From positions 124,001-188,000 of the forward strand of contig JAAHHJ010000015.1 in NCBI GenBank assembly GCA_010692425.1: 64,000 nt of DNA, given 5' to 3'. Source of the stretch: Symploca sp. SIO3C6. Lineage in GTDB: Bacteria > Cyanobacteriota > Cyanobacteriia > Cyanobacteriales > Coleofasciculaceae. Made by a program: the position numbers and the translations under genes. This document shows, in pieces, positions 17,834-26,756 of the stretch (within the stretch, counting starts at the first letter, position 1; the number at the start of each line of letters is the position of its first letter). The notes under the pieces were generated by a model. It had not been told where the DNA came from, did no database searches, and worked only from the letters and a program-made list of their open reading frames with translations.

Positions 17834-18915
17834 AAGAGAATTTCTATCTAACCTTTAGCTTAAATAACTTCCTCTATAGCATCAGTACAGTCTGCGTTGA
17901 AGAAGTTTTTCCTCTACCAGAGTTGACACCGATTACCCAAGCTGGTTGCGACATTGTTGGCGTGGTTAATTTACGGGGGGATCTATTAGCAGTTATAGAT
18001 CTTAATCCCCGTTTAGGCTACCAATCACCAGACTATCGCCTAACAGATAGTATTGTAGTTTTAAAAAGTAAAGAATTGCGAATAGGAATTATTGTTAATG
18101 AGGTCTATGACATCATACAGATATCCTTACAGGAAATTAGTAGCAACTTTGATAACGAAGTAAAGACAGTTAAATACCCCCAAATTATTGCTGGTGTATT
18201 CATCAATACGAGAGATATTTTTATTTTGAGTAATCCAGACTATTGGTTTGAAGAACTTGAGATACAACAGCTCATGTCTATGAAAAATTTACTAACAAAT
18301 GAAATTGCCGATAGTCATCAAGTAAATAAAACACAGATTAATAGCTCTGACTTGTTGTTACTAAAGCAATCTACCTTTTGTCCTAACGCTACCCCAAAAG
18401 AACAAGAAATTCTTAGACAAAGGGCTGATAATCTCAGATTTTCAATAGATAATCCTGACTTAAAAAGCTTAATAACTATAGCGGTGATTTCTTTAAATGG
18501 CAATCTTTTCGGTGTTGATGTAGCCATGGTGCGGGAATTTACTGAGATCTATCAAGTGAGGCCCATTCCCTGTTGTCCAGTGCAGATTATCGGCAATATG
18601 AATCTGCGAGGTGAAATTATTACTTTAGTTGATATTCGCGGTTTATTAAATCTACCATTGACAACAATTATTGATAGTTTTAAAGTAATGGTTGTGGAAG
18701 TTGAAGGTATAGTTGCTGGTGTAATAGTGGAAGAAGTTTATGATGCAATGTTCTTACTGAAGCCGCAACAGATAAAGGTAGTACCCACTGCTACCCATTC
18801 AATTCATGATGAGTACTTTCAAGGAGTAGCTCCTTATCATGAAGCAATTATGACAATTCTGGATTTGCCCACAATTTTCCTCAAGGGTGGATTAATAGTT
18901 GATGAAGTAATTTGA
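17830..18915 (+). CDS. cheW: Tandem CheW scaffold protein
   Basis: 361 residues with two CheW-like domains: residues ~1-155 (FYLTFSLNNFLYSISTVCVE, GVVNLRGDLLAVIDLN) and ~225-355 (VISLNGNLFGVDVAMVREF, NMNLRGEIITLVDIRGLL). A linker of about 70 residues joins them. CheW couples receptors to CheA in the membrane-associated array; a double module could bridge two partners. It starts inside the last codon of cheR and ends 25 bases from the convergent PatA-type gene. Confidence 0.9.
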   Translation: MKENFYLTFSLNNFLYSISTVCVEEVFPLPELTPITQAGCDIVGVVNLRGDLLAVIDLNPRLGYQSPDYRLTDSIVVLKSKELRIGIIVNEVYDIIQISLQEISSNFDNEVKTVKYPQIIAGVFINTRDIFILSNPDYWFEELEIQQLMSMKNLLTNEIADSHQVNKTQINSSDLLLLKQSTFCPNATPKEQEILRQRADNLRFSIDNPDLKSLITIAVISLNGNLFGVDVAMVREFTEIYQVRPIPCCPVQIIGNMNLRGEIITLVDIRGLLNLPLTTIIDSFKVMVVEVEGIVAGVIVEEVYDAMFLLKPQQIKVVPTATHSIHDEYFQGVAPYHEAIMTILDLPTIFLKGGLIVDEVI

Positions 18916-18940
18916 TAATTGTCTTTGAAATCACAACAAG

Positions 18941-20116
18941 TTATTGCACAATATATTGCCGAACCTTTTGCAGTAAATCTTGAGGTTGTGGGGGCTTGCT
19001 TAAAAACTCAGTTGCACCTACAAGCTTGGCACGGACACGGTCAATTGGAGTATTCTTAGCTGTAAGGATAATAATCGGCGTCTTCTCAAAAGCAGAGCTT
19101 TCTCGCAAGAATTTGCAGATGCTATAGCCATCGGCATTAGGTAGGAGCAAGTCTAGCAAGATTAAATCAGGCTTGTGTTCAATAAGTTTAGCAAAACCAC
19201 GCATTGGCTCTTGAATGCTTAACATTTGATAGCCAGCGGGTACCAAGATTTTTTTTAAAGAGTGAGCCAATACAGGACTATCGTCAATACAGGCGATTAA
19301 AGGCTGTTTTTCAAAGTTTTTTGTCGATCTAACTTCTGATGGTGGGTGTTTTGTCTCCACAGGTTGTTTCAGAGTTGTTATCGTTAAATCTGGAATCTCT
19401 TGGAATTCCAGTATCTTTTGGTCAATCAAAGGTAGCAAGCAACAAGTCACCTCTGCCACTGATTTTTCCAGGTGCAAGGCAATATCCCACAGAGTGAACT
19501 TACCGTTGAGATACTTGTCAAAAACTTGAGTTTTTGGAAGATGTACACCCTGCTTCAAAATTGGTGCGAGGCTGGGATTAATGAGGACTAAACCAGCAGC
19601 TTGCTCCTTTTGCTGCATTCTCTTTGCCTGGCTAAAAACTGCCTGCATTCCCCAAGAAGAAAGGGCTGCACCCTGACAGAGAGTTTCTATAGGTTTTTGG
19701 CTGGGTTTCCAGTCACTTTTTAAGTCTGGATAGCTACTGAGTTCAAATAAACATTCTAATAAAACACTACGAATTACTAACTTAGCTTGGATCAGACTCA
19801 GTTGCTTTTGTTGAATTCCTTGATCAAGTAGATGGCACTGCCAGAATTTGTCGTTTGAGAAATGGTAAGATTGAGTACTCCAATTCCATCTAGGGCAATG
19901 CTGCTTTAAAGCCCTTTGCAAACGCCTCACAGGATGAATCTCATCTGTGGCATAGAGCAACTTACCACGGATAATGTGAAGACGCCACCTATCTTCACCA
20001 TGGTAAATAAGTAGCTCTCCATCAGCACGTGTGCTTAATTGCTCTAACTCTGTAGTCAGCTTTTCTAATACTTGATGATTATCTGATTGGGACTCTAAAC
20101 CTAATTCTCTGTACAT
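18941..20116 (-). CDS. PatA-type response regulator (DUF4388-like domain plus receiver)
   Basis: 391 residues. The N-terminal PatA-like domain (residues ~10-240) begins with GELLIYHGEDRWRLHII and RGKLLYATDEIHPVRRLQ. A Pro/Lys-rich linker leads to a C-terminal receiver (LIACIDDSPVLAHSLKKIL; Asp in LILLDLLLPNADGYS; Lys in FLSKPPQ). Proteins of this build (PatA, PixG, PilG) are output regulators of cyanobacterial chemosensory systems. It faces the che operon and has its own promoter in the 20117-20773 gap. Probable phospho-target of the CheA described above (inference from location and architecture). Confidence 0.9.
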   Translation of the reverse strand: MYRELGLESQSDNHQVLEKLTTELEQLSTRADGELLIYHGEDRWRLHIIRGKLLYATDEIHPVRRLQRALKQHCPRWNWSTQSYHFSNDKFWQCHLLDQGIQQKQLSLIQAKLVIRSVLLECLFELSSYPDLKSDWKPSQKPIETLCQGAALSSWGMQAVFSQAKRMQQKEQAAGLVLINPSLAPILKQGVHLPKTQVFDKYLNGKFTLWDIALHLEKSVAEVTCCLLPLIDQKILEFQEIPDLTITTLKQPVETKHPPSEVRSTKNFEKQPLIACIDDSPVLAHSLKKILVPAGYQMLSIQEPMRGFAKLIEHKPDLILLDLLLPNADGYSICKFLRESSAFEKTPIIILTAKNTPIDRVRAKLVGATEFLSKPPQPQDLLQKVRQYIVQ

Positions 20117-20773
20117 TTTGGATAATTTATGAACAAGGAGGTAGTCTTTCCTATCGAACCTGCTCGCTTGTGAAATCGTTCAATGTGCTTTTGGACTGTA
20201 GATGTTAGATGCTTTGATTTTTAGTGTTACGCTAGTAATAGTGTCACACAGGTAAAAATGTAAATTACTCTTAGTCATCGCTTTAGCTATATAATCCTCG
20301 AACAACAATGGCTAAAGCCACTACTACAAACCAATTTCTAATGTACTAATTTAGCTGTGTCATGCTAATAGTGTAAGTTGAGTACACTATATTGTTGTTT
20401 TGCGCGTATTTCTATACTTCTAAGCATCACAATTTATCAACCAGCCTCGTGGGTTAAGCTTTCGTTAACAGCACCCTACAAAATTAAGCTTTAATAGACA
20501 GATGGTTTCTTAGATGCCTTGAGTGCAGACATCAGCTCAAAAGCAGTATAGGTACACTAATAGATGCTAATTATTAGACGGAATTGCCCTCAACTAAATT
20601 AATCATAGCAGAATCAGGCAGTTTTGGGGCTGCCACAGAATGCAGGTTTAAATTTTTTAAGTTTATTGTTTGTTCACGTAGTTGTAATCGATAATTGTCA
20701 AACCTAGAGAACAGAGTGTTATTTAAGTCAACATAAGCCAAGTCCCAAAGCATTAATTAGTATCAACCAAGCT
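20117..20773. other. Long divergent intergenic region before the eCIS locus
   Basis: 657 bases, no credible ORF. It holds GCTTTAGC (20280-20287) with GCTAAAGC (20311-20318), a small inverted repeat typical of cyanobacterial intergenic DNA, and a perfect 8-bp palindrome ATAGTGTA (20368-20375) with TACACTAT (20383-20390), separated by 7 bases, which could be an operator. It must contain the promoters of the PatA-type gene and of the AAA+ ATPase gene. Confidence 0.55.
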
Positions 20774-22936
20774 ATGTTTGAAGACTTATTATCAGCATTG
20801 CAACGCCTAGATCAACTACTCGAGCAAGCAGTGACCCAAGCAAGAGTGATTTACGGAGTGCAGGCCCAAGAGGATCCTTACCGAGGTCTTCATATTAATC
20901 GAGATCAAGTAGAGCAGCTACTCTCACGCCAACCGGGCGCTCCTCTATTTACTGCCAATGACCAAAAATTGAAACCATACTCTACTGAATCTATTAATCA
21001 TTACTCTCGCCTGCACTGGCTCCAGCAGACTTTCGGTTTATCAACTTTTGCTGTAGGATCAATTATTATTGCCCTAGCCCCTGAAATCGATCTGCGCTAC
21101 GAACGTATCTACGCCTATTTGCAAGATGACGTTACTCGTAAGCGGCCAACTGTCGATCTAACTCTCAATTTACTTTGCTCATCGCTAGAAGCAAAATTTC
21201 GGCAGCGCATCCATTTTAAACCAGATGCTCCACTGATTCAACAGGGCTTGCTTTCCTTAATTCCCGATCCCCATCAAGTCCAACCACCACTACTGTCCCA
21301 TTACCTCAAGTTAGACGACCACATTATTAGCTTTCTCCTGGGACAAGAAGGACTAAATCCTAGACTGGAATCATTTTGTCAAGTAATTGCCCAAGGAACT
21401 ACTGTTGAACTTGACGAATTACTCCTGAGAACTCAAAGCAAACAAGCACTACTTAAACTAGTGATACAGGCTAGAAACAATAGCCAATCTCTATTTTTAC
21501 ATTTCTCCGGTCAAGGTAGCAGTTTAAAATTTCAGTTAGCTCAAGCCTTGGCTAGTGCAATAGAGATGCAGTTATTAGTTGCCGACTTAGCCAGGATCTC
21601 AGACTCTGAGGAAAAATGCCAACACCAACTGATGCTTCTGTTTCGAGAAGCCCAATTTCTCAATGCCCTACTCTACTTCGATAATTTAGATAACTTGCTT
21701 TCTCAGGCACAAACTAGGTGCTATCAACGCCTGTTCGAGCAGTTGACTAAATATACAGGCATTGTTATCTTATCTAGCACCAAGCCTGAGTTACCATCGG
21801 CGATCGCACTCAAGAACTTGATTAACCTACCGTTTGCCCTTCCCGATTTTGTCCAACGGCGTCACTACTGGCAGCTTAACTTGGCTTCGCAGGGAATTAC
21901 CATTGATCAGCATGAACTCGATGCCCTCGCTAATCGCTTTTGCCTCAATTGCGATCACATTACCAATGCCGTGATTACAGCTTGCAACCAAGCCCTGTGG
22001 ACAGCAGCAGTTGAGGAATCTGAAGCCTTCCCACCGACCAAAGTGCAACCAACCCTCAATCAGCTCTTGGCTGCCGCCCGTATCCAATCAGACCATAATT
22101 TAGGACACCTCGCCCGCAAAATCAAGCCTAAATCCACCTGGGATGATCTTATACTGCCCCCCGATCAATTCACTCAGTTAAAGGAAATCTGCGCTCAAGT
22201 CAAGTATCGGCATATTGTTTATCAACAGTGGGGATTTGACAGCAAGTTGTCCTTTGGCAAGGGACTGAATGCCTTATTTTCTGGGCCACCGGGAACAGGT
22301 AAAACCATGGCAGCAGAAGTGATTGCCAGTGAATTGCAGCTTGACCTTTATAAAATCGAGCTTTCGCAAATTGTTAGTAAGTATATTGGTGAAACAGAGA
22401 AAAATCTCGATCAGATCTTTGCCGCAGCCCAGATGGCAAATACTATTCTCTTTTTTGATGAAGCCGATGCTTTATTTGGCAAACGCTCTGAGGTAAGAGA
22501 TGCTCATGACCGCTATGCCAATATTGAAATTGGCTATTTATTACAGAAAATGGAAGAATATGAGGGAATCTCGATTCTAACCACGAACTTGCGCCACAAT
22601 TTGGACGAGGCCTTTGTACGTAGATTAGCTTTTACCATTCACTTTCCCTTCCCTGATGAGGCTAGCCGTGGTCAAATTTGGGAAAAGATTTGGCCGATGC
22701 AAGTTCCGTTGGCAGAGGATGTGGATGTAGATTTTTTAGCACGGCAATTTAAGTTGAGTGGAGGAAATATTAAAAATATTGCCTTAGCAGCAGCGTTTTT
22801 GGCAGCTAAGGAAGGGAGTTATGTTACCATGACACATCTATTGCAGGGGATACGGCGAGAGTATCAGAAGATGGGTAAGATTCTTTCTGAGACGGACTTG
22901 GAAGGAAGTTGGAGGGCCTGGAAATTGAAAAAGTGA
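20774..22936 (+). CDS. cis15: eCIS AAA+ ATPase (Cis15-like)
   Basis: 720 residues. The first half holds a helical region and a degenerate AAA-like domain (LFLHFSGQGSSLKFQLAQAL) without a proper P-loop. The second half is a full AAA+ module: Walker A GPPGTGKTMAAEV (from residue 504), Walker B ILFFDEADALFG (Asp ~562), an arginine-finger region RHNLDEAFVRRLAFTI and the sensor/lid end. This two-part ATPase is the standard Cis15 companion of extracellular contractile injection systems; it probably helps assembly or recycling. It is separated by 429 bases from the next structural gene, so it may have its own transcript. Confidence 0.88.
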   Translation: MFEDLLSALQRLDQLLEQAVTQARVIYGVQAQEDPYRGLHINRDQVEQLLSRQPGAPLFTANDQKLKPYSTESINHYSRLHWLQQTFGLSTFAVGSIIIALAPEIDLRYERIYAYLQDDVTRKRPTVDLTLNLLCSSLEAKFRQRIHFKPDAPLIQQGLLSLIPDPHQVQPPLLSHYLKLDDHIISFLLGQEGLNPRLESFCQVIAQGTTVELDELLLRTQSKQALLKLVIQARNNSQSLFLHFSGQGSSLKFQLAQALASAIEMQLLVADLARISDSEEKCQHQLMLLFREAQFLNALLYFDNLDNLLSQAQTRCYQRLFEQLTKYTGIVILSSTKPELPSAIALKNLINLPFALPDFVQRRHYWQLNLASQGITIDQHELDALANRFCLNCDHITNAVITACNQALWTAAVEESEAFPPTKVQPTLNQLLAAARIQSDHNLGHLARKIKPKSTWDDLILPPDQFTQLKEICAQVKYRHIVYQQWGFDSKLSFGKGLNALFSGPPGTGKTMAAEVIASELQLDLYKIELSQIVSKYIGETEKNLDQIFAAAQMANTILFFDEADALFGKRSEVRDAHDRYANIEIGYLLQKMEEYEGISILTTNLRHNLDEAFVRRLAFTIHFPFPDEASRGQIWEKIWPMQVPLAEDVDVDFLARQFKLSGGNIKNIALAAAFLAAKEGSYVTMTHLLQGIRREYQKMGKILSETDLEGSWRAWKLKK

Positions 22937-23365
22937 AGATTTTTTAAGTGTTATTGGTACTTAATTAAATTTAAGACTAACAAGAGCATTGAATCATTTT
23001 TCAATAAAAACTGCTTCAAATTGTACCCGTTAGTGACAATTTTTCCAGGCTCTTAGTGTCTAAGGTTAAGATCTAGAGCTAAAGAATAAAAATATGTAAA
23101 AACAACTGAAATTTTCTTGTAAATCAAAAGATCATGTGACAAAATCCTAAAGTAAATAAAAATTTGAGGTTAACCACTCTGACCTACTTAGAAGCGTAAG
23201 TTTAGCCTAGGTCTGTAGAGCATTTTTGAGAGTGCCTACCAGATAAAAAATCTGGGAAAATCTCGCCAAGGAGCGTTATTTTAATGCGCTCCCTAGCAAC
23301 CTCTTGAATCCTCGTTGTTTTAACGCGAGGAGATGTAAAGTTAAACTTCATCTCGGTCAACCACG
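22937..23365. other. Gap between the ATPase gene and the structural eCIS operon
   Basis: 429 bases without an ORF. The first 250 bases are AT-rich and unremarkable. The last ~100 bases hold three inverted repeats in succession, described in the next entry. It probably carries the promoter of the structural operon. Confidence 0.5.
23270..23354 (+). promoter_or_regulatory. Three consecutive inverted repeats in the leader of the eCIS structural operon
   Basis: GGAGCG (23270) with CGCTCC (23287); CCTCG (23310) with CGAGG (23326); and a 25-base near-palindrome from GAGATG (23330) to CATCTC (23354), which ends 11 bases before the ATG at 23366 and would cover its ribosome-binding region. Seen directly; a regulatory role in translation or as operators is inference. 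Confidence 0.5.
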
Positions 23366-24259
23366 ATGATTCGTGACTTAACTCAGGTGTTGAGAAAGAT
23401 TTTAGAGGATTCAAAGCTATCCCCAAGATTCCCGGAATTGGGTGAGGCACAGATTTCCTTTGATCGTCCTTCAGACACCTTCAGTCCTGGGCAAAGCACG
23501 GTAAATTTGTTTCTGTACGACATTCGGGAAAACTTAGAACTCCGTAGCAATGAACCGACGATTGAACGGCGCAATGGACAAGCAATTATCCATAATCCCC
23601 CGATTCGGGTTGCCTGTTCCTATGTGATTACGGCTTGGCCGGTGGGTGGGGAGGAATTACCCTTACAAGAACATCGACTTCTGAGCCAGGTGCTGCAAGT
23701 TTTCTCCGCTTATCCCACGATTCCCTCACAGTTTTTAGAAAATACGCTACTAGCAGGACAAGAACCTCCCTTGCCAATGGTCATTTCCCAAGTCGATGGA
23801 CTGAAAAATCCAGGGGAGTTTTGGGCAGCTTTGGGTAATCAATTGCGCCCTTCAATTGCGATCACAGTAACGATTTCGATGTCAGATTTACCAGAACTTG
23901 TTGAACTGGAGGAAGCTCCCATCGTTATTACCCGCGATTTGCGCTTTACCCAGGAAATAGACACTCAGCAAAATTTAATGCCCGTCGAACCTCTTGCACC
24001 TGCCCATGTCTCCCAACTATTCCGTATTGGTGGGCGGATAACCGATGCCAACAGTAACCCTATTATTAACGCAACAGTAATTCTAATTGAGCAGGGTTTA
24101 ACGGCTGCCACTGATGCCAAGGGTTACTACAGCATCGGAGCAATGCCAGCAGGGAATTACACCTTAAGAGTAAAGTTTGGAAACATAGTTCAGGAGGAGG
24201 CGATTACTATTCCCGTCGAGACAGCAACAAGTGACTATAACGTGCAGCTAGCACAGTAA
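23366..24259 (+). CDS. cis16: eCIS cap/terminator protein, Pvc16-like (DUF4255)
   Basis: 297 residues. The N-terminal DUF4255 domain (residues ~1-190) begins MIRDLTQVLRKILEDSKL and includes VNLFLYDIRENLELRSNE, PPIRVACSYVITAWP and EHRLLSQVLQVFSAYPTIP. The C-terminal ~75 residues form a carboxypeptidase-regulatory-like Ig fold (GGRITDANSNPIINATV, DAKGYYSIGAMPAGNYTL). The DUF4255 domain caps the distal end of the tube and sheath. The C-terminal fold is an add-on that could be displayed or could anchor the particle. 21 bases before the sheath gene. Confidence 0.9.
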   Translation: MIRDLTQVLRKILEDSKLSPRFPELGEAQISFDRPSDTFSPGQSTVNLFLYDIRENLELRSNEPTIERRNGQAIIHNPPIRVACSYVITAWPVGGEELPLQEHRLLSQVLQVFSAYPTIPSQFLENTLLAGQEPPLPMVISQVDGLKNPGEFWAALGNQLRPSIAITVTISMSDLPELVELEEAPIVITRDLRFTQEIDTQQNLMPVEPLAPAHVSQLFRIGGRITDANSNPIINATVILIEQGLTAATDAKGYYSIGAMPAGNYTLRVKFGNIVQEEAITIPVETATSDYNVQLAQ

Positions 24260-24280
24260 ATTGTTCAAGGAGCAAGCAGT

Positions 24281-25561
24281 ATGCCACAGTATCTCTCGCC
24301 CGGTGTTTATGTTGAGGAAGTACCACCCGCATCGCAACCAATTGCTGGGGTAGCGACAAGTGTAGCAGGCTTGATTGGAGTGGTAGCTGATAATGTGAAA
24401 ATGCCACCTCAGCCGGGAAAGTTTCAGTTTCAAATTCAAACCAATGATGACGGTACTCCAGTATTGGACGACAACAATCAACCAGTTATCTTACGGGACG
24501 ATAATGGCAGACCTCTATTGGTTTTAGATGATAGCGGAAATCCTGTTCCTGAACTGTACCCAGTTGCTGAAGCAAACAAACCCCATTTAGTTACCTCCTG
24601 GGAAGAGTTTAAAACTAAGTTTGGCGACTTTCATGAAGGCAATAAAACTATTGCCCATGCCGTCTATGGCTTCTTTTTCAATGGAGGTTCCCGTTGTTAT
24701 GTGTTGCGAGTGGCAGCAGCCTCCGAGATCACTAATCCAGCTGAAGAACTAGAAAAGTTTGAGGCGGTGGATGAAATTACAATTGTGGCTATACCGGGAG
24801 CAATCAGTCAAACCCAGCACACTGCCATTATTGCTCATTGCGCCAAGATGGCAGATCGAGTGGCAATCCTAGACGGTGACTCAGCCCAAGAGCCAAGTAA
24901 TATTAGTGGTATCCGTCCTGTTGGGCGCAGTAAGCAAGCCAGTTACGCTGCCCTTTACTACCCCTGGATTACAGTTTTCGATCCAGTAACTAACACTCAA
25001 GCTGAAGTACCTCCCAGTGGTCATTTAGCAGGGATTTACGCTCGCAATGATACTACTAGAGGTGTCTACAAAGCCCCAGCTAATGAAGTCGTGGTTAATG
25101 CTCTTAATATCAGTAAGCAAATCACTAAAGCCCAACAAGATGGTTTGAACCCTGAAGGAATTAATGTGATTCGCTCTTTCAAAGGCACTATTAAAGTTTG
25201 GGGAGCACGGACAATGGATGAAGAGGGGGGTGAGTTTGGCTACATCAGCACCCGCCGTTATTTCAACTTCCTGCGGGAATCAATTGATGACGGAACCCAG
25301 TTTGCCGTTTTTGAACCCAATAATTTAGCTTTGTGGCAGCGCATTACCCGCACAGTCAGCGACTTTTTACTCAATCAATGGCGAGATGGGGCGCTGTTTG
25401 GTGAGACACCTCAAAAGGCTTTCTTTGTTAAGTGTGATGGGGAAACCAATCCCCCAGAAGTTAGGGAGTTGGGGCAAGTTGTCGCCTTAATCGGCGTCGC
25501 AATTGTCAAACCTGCTGAGTTTGTTATTTTCCGGCTTCAGCAAATGGCTGGCGAGTCCTAA
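24281..25561 (+). CDS. cis2: Contractile sheath protein (Cis2-like)
   Basis: 426 residues beginning MPQYLSPGVYVEEVPPASQP, the classical start of phage-tail/eCIS sheath subunits, with the C-terminal sheath core (YISTRRYFNFLRESIDDG, FEPNNLALWQRITRTV, NPPEVRELGQVVALIGVAIV, KPAEFVIFRLQQ). A variable insertion lies at ~45-110 (DDNNQPVILRDDNGRP). Strong Shine-Dalgarno (AAGGAG). It forms the spring-like outer cylinder that contracts to drive the tube. Only one sheath gene is present, whereas Afp/PVC loci have three. Confidence 0.96.
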   Translation: MPQYLSPGVYVEEVPPASQPIAGVATSVAGLIGVVADNVKMPPQPGKFQFQIQTNDDGTPVLDDNNQPVILRDDNGRPLLVLDDSGNPVPELYPVAEANKPHLVTSWEEFKTKFGDFHEGNKTIAHAVYGFFFNGGSRCYVLRVAAASEITNPAEELEKFEAVDEITIVAIPGAISQTQHTAIIAHCAKMADRVAILDGDSAQEPSNISGIRPVGRSKQASYAALYYPWITVFDPVTNTQAEVPPSGHLAGIYARNDTTRGVYKAPANEVVVNALNISKQITKAQQDGLNPEGINVIRSFKGTIKVWGARTMDEEGGEFGYISTRRYFNFLRESIDDGTQFAVFEPNNLALWQRITRTVSDFLLNQWRDGALFGETPQKAFFVKCDGETNPPEVRELGQVVALIGVAIVKPAEFVIFRLQQMAGES

Positions 25562-25593
25562 TCCATGGAGCCCATTAAACAAGGAGAATTATC

Positions 25594-26019
25594 ATGCCCA
25601 GAGTCGATCCGTATAAAAACTATCGCTTCCTCGTGGAGTTTGATGGCATTGTCCAAGGGGGATTCGCTGAGTGCAGTGGCTTTGGTTCCGAGGTGGAAGT
25701 GATTGAGTACCGCGAGGGGGGAGATGATGCCACAGTACGCAAATTGCGGGGTAAAGCCAAATATCCTGATATTACCTTCAAATGGGGAATCACAGACTCC
25801 CGAGAACTTTATGATTGGCACTTGGCAGCCGTTAATGGTCAAGTTGAGCGCAAAAACGGTTCTATCATTTTATTAGATGATACTGGACAGGAAAAGTTGC
25901 GCTGGAACTTTTTCAGTGCTTGGCCAAGCAAGTATGACGGCCCTGACTTTAATGCTAAGGGCAATGATGTTGCCATCGATGCCTTGACGGTAACGTGCGA
26001 ACGATGTGAACGGGCATAA
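25594..26019 (+). CDS. cis1: Inner tube protein (Cis1/gp19-like)
   Basis: 141 residues: MPRVDPYKNYRFLVEFDG, GFAECSGFGSEVEVIEYREG, KLRGKAKYPDITFKWGIT, RNGSIILLDDTGQE-like segment. This is the T4 gp19/Hcp-fold tube subunit family at its usual length. It polymerises into the inner tube that carries cargo. Shine-Dalgarno AAGGAG upstream. It is the only separate tube gene; a tube-like domain also occurs in the LysM protein at 28358. Confidence 0.95.
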   Translation: MPRVDPYKNYRFLVEFDGIVQGGFAECSGFGSEVEVIEYREGGDDATVRKLRGKAKYPDITFKWGITDSRELYDWHLAAVNGQVERKNGSIILLDDTGQEKLRWNFFSAWPSKYDGPDFNAKGNDVAIDALTVTCERCERA

Positions 26020-26026
26020 TTAAGGG

Positions 26027-26410
26027 ATGACCAGGGAACAACTGATGTTGCAAACCGAATACGATTTTACATTACCATCCGGTTATGTAGATTCAGAAGG
26101 GAATTTGCATCGTGAGGGAATTATGCGACTAGCTACCGCTGCTGATGAAATTTTGCCATTGAAAGACCCTCGTGTACAGAATAATCCAGCCTATTTAATT
26201 GTTATCCTGCTATCACGGGTTGTGACTAGACTCGGCTCTGTGGAGACAATTAACCCAAAAGTAATCGAAGGGTTATTTGCTTCTGACTTAGCCTATTTGC
26301 AGGATTTGTACAATCGGCTCAATGGTAACGGGATGCGCGTGCTCCCTGTCAAATGCCCCCATTGTGGAGGAGATTTTGAAGTGGAGCTTGACATGTCGGG
26401 GGAATCCTAG
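26027..26410 (+). CDS. Small eCIS tail assembly protein with CPHC motif
   Basis: 127 residues, 7 bases after the tube gene. It starts MTREQLMLQTEYDFTLPSGYV, contains REGIMRLATAADEILPLKDP and RVQNNPAYLIVILLSRVV, and ends in KCPHCGGDFEVELDMSGES. Proteins like this follow the tube gene in many eCIS and phage-tail-like loci and are annotated as phage tail assembly proteins. The Cys pair could bind a metal together with partner residues. Its last codons TCG GGG GAA TCC TAG include a run of five G's, and a conserved-looking out-of-frame ORF without a start codon begins here (next entry). Confidence 0.75.
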   Translation: MTREQLMLQTEYDFTLPSGYVDSEGNLHREGIMRLATAADEILPLKDPRVQNNPAYLIVILLSRVVTRLGSVETINPKVIEGLFASDLAYLQDLYNRLNGNGMRVLPVKCPHCGGDFEVELDMSGES

Positions 26411-26589
26411 GCTACCCCCTCAACCAACTCCATGAGGAGGTAGCCTATCTCGCCTATCACTTCCACTGGCACTATGAATCGATTATGGCAATGGAACATA
26501 GGGAACGTAACAGGTGGGTTGAGGAAGTTGCCAAGATTAATCGGCGCTTGAATACTCAGTCAGGGGCAAGGGACTTGGAGAAGAGATAA
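26392..26589 (+). CDS. Small eCIS protein (DUF6760-like) lacking a normal start codon
   Basis: In the -1 frame relative to the upstream gene, the sequence is open from 26392 to the TAA at 26587-26589. It reads GGILGYPLNQLHEEVAYLA, YHFHWHYESIMAMEHRER, NRWVEEVAKINRRLN. This matches my recollection of the ~60-residue proteins that follow the tail assembly gene in eCIS loci. No ATG, GTG or TTG occurs in frame before the ATG at 26485, which is after the conserved core. Production may need a -1 frameshift on GGGGG (26398-26402) or an unusual start. Coding nature is likely from composition and context; the family label is from memory. Confidence 0.65.
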   Translation, partial: HVGGILGYPLNQLHEEVAYLAYHFHWHYESIMAMEHRERNRWVEEVAKINRRLNTQSGARDLEKR

Positions 26590-26756
26590 TTTTAGCTGTT
26601 GTACATCTAAGATTACACTTTCTGCTCTCGTAAGGGTAGGTAGTTTATAAGCCAATGGTTAACTAAAACCATCTCCCCATCTCCCCATCACCGTGTCTCC
26701 GCGTCTCCCCATCTCCCCCTCTCTCCAAAATTTAGCTTGAAATTCCGGAGTCTCCA
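26590..26756. repeat. C-rich short tandem repeats between eCIS genes
   Basis: Within this gap, 26669-26727 is made of CATCTCCC-type and GTGTCTCC/GCGTCTCC-type units in tandem, the kind of short repeated sequence common in cyanobacteria. A similar C-rich run precedes cheA (12160-12195). No ORF. Confidence 0.6.
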
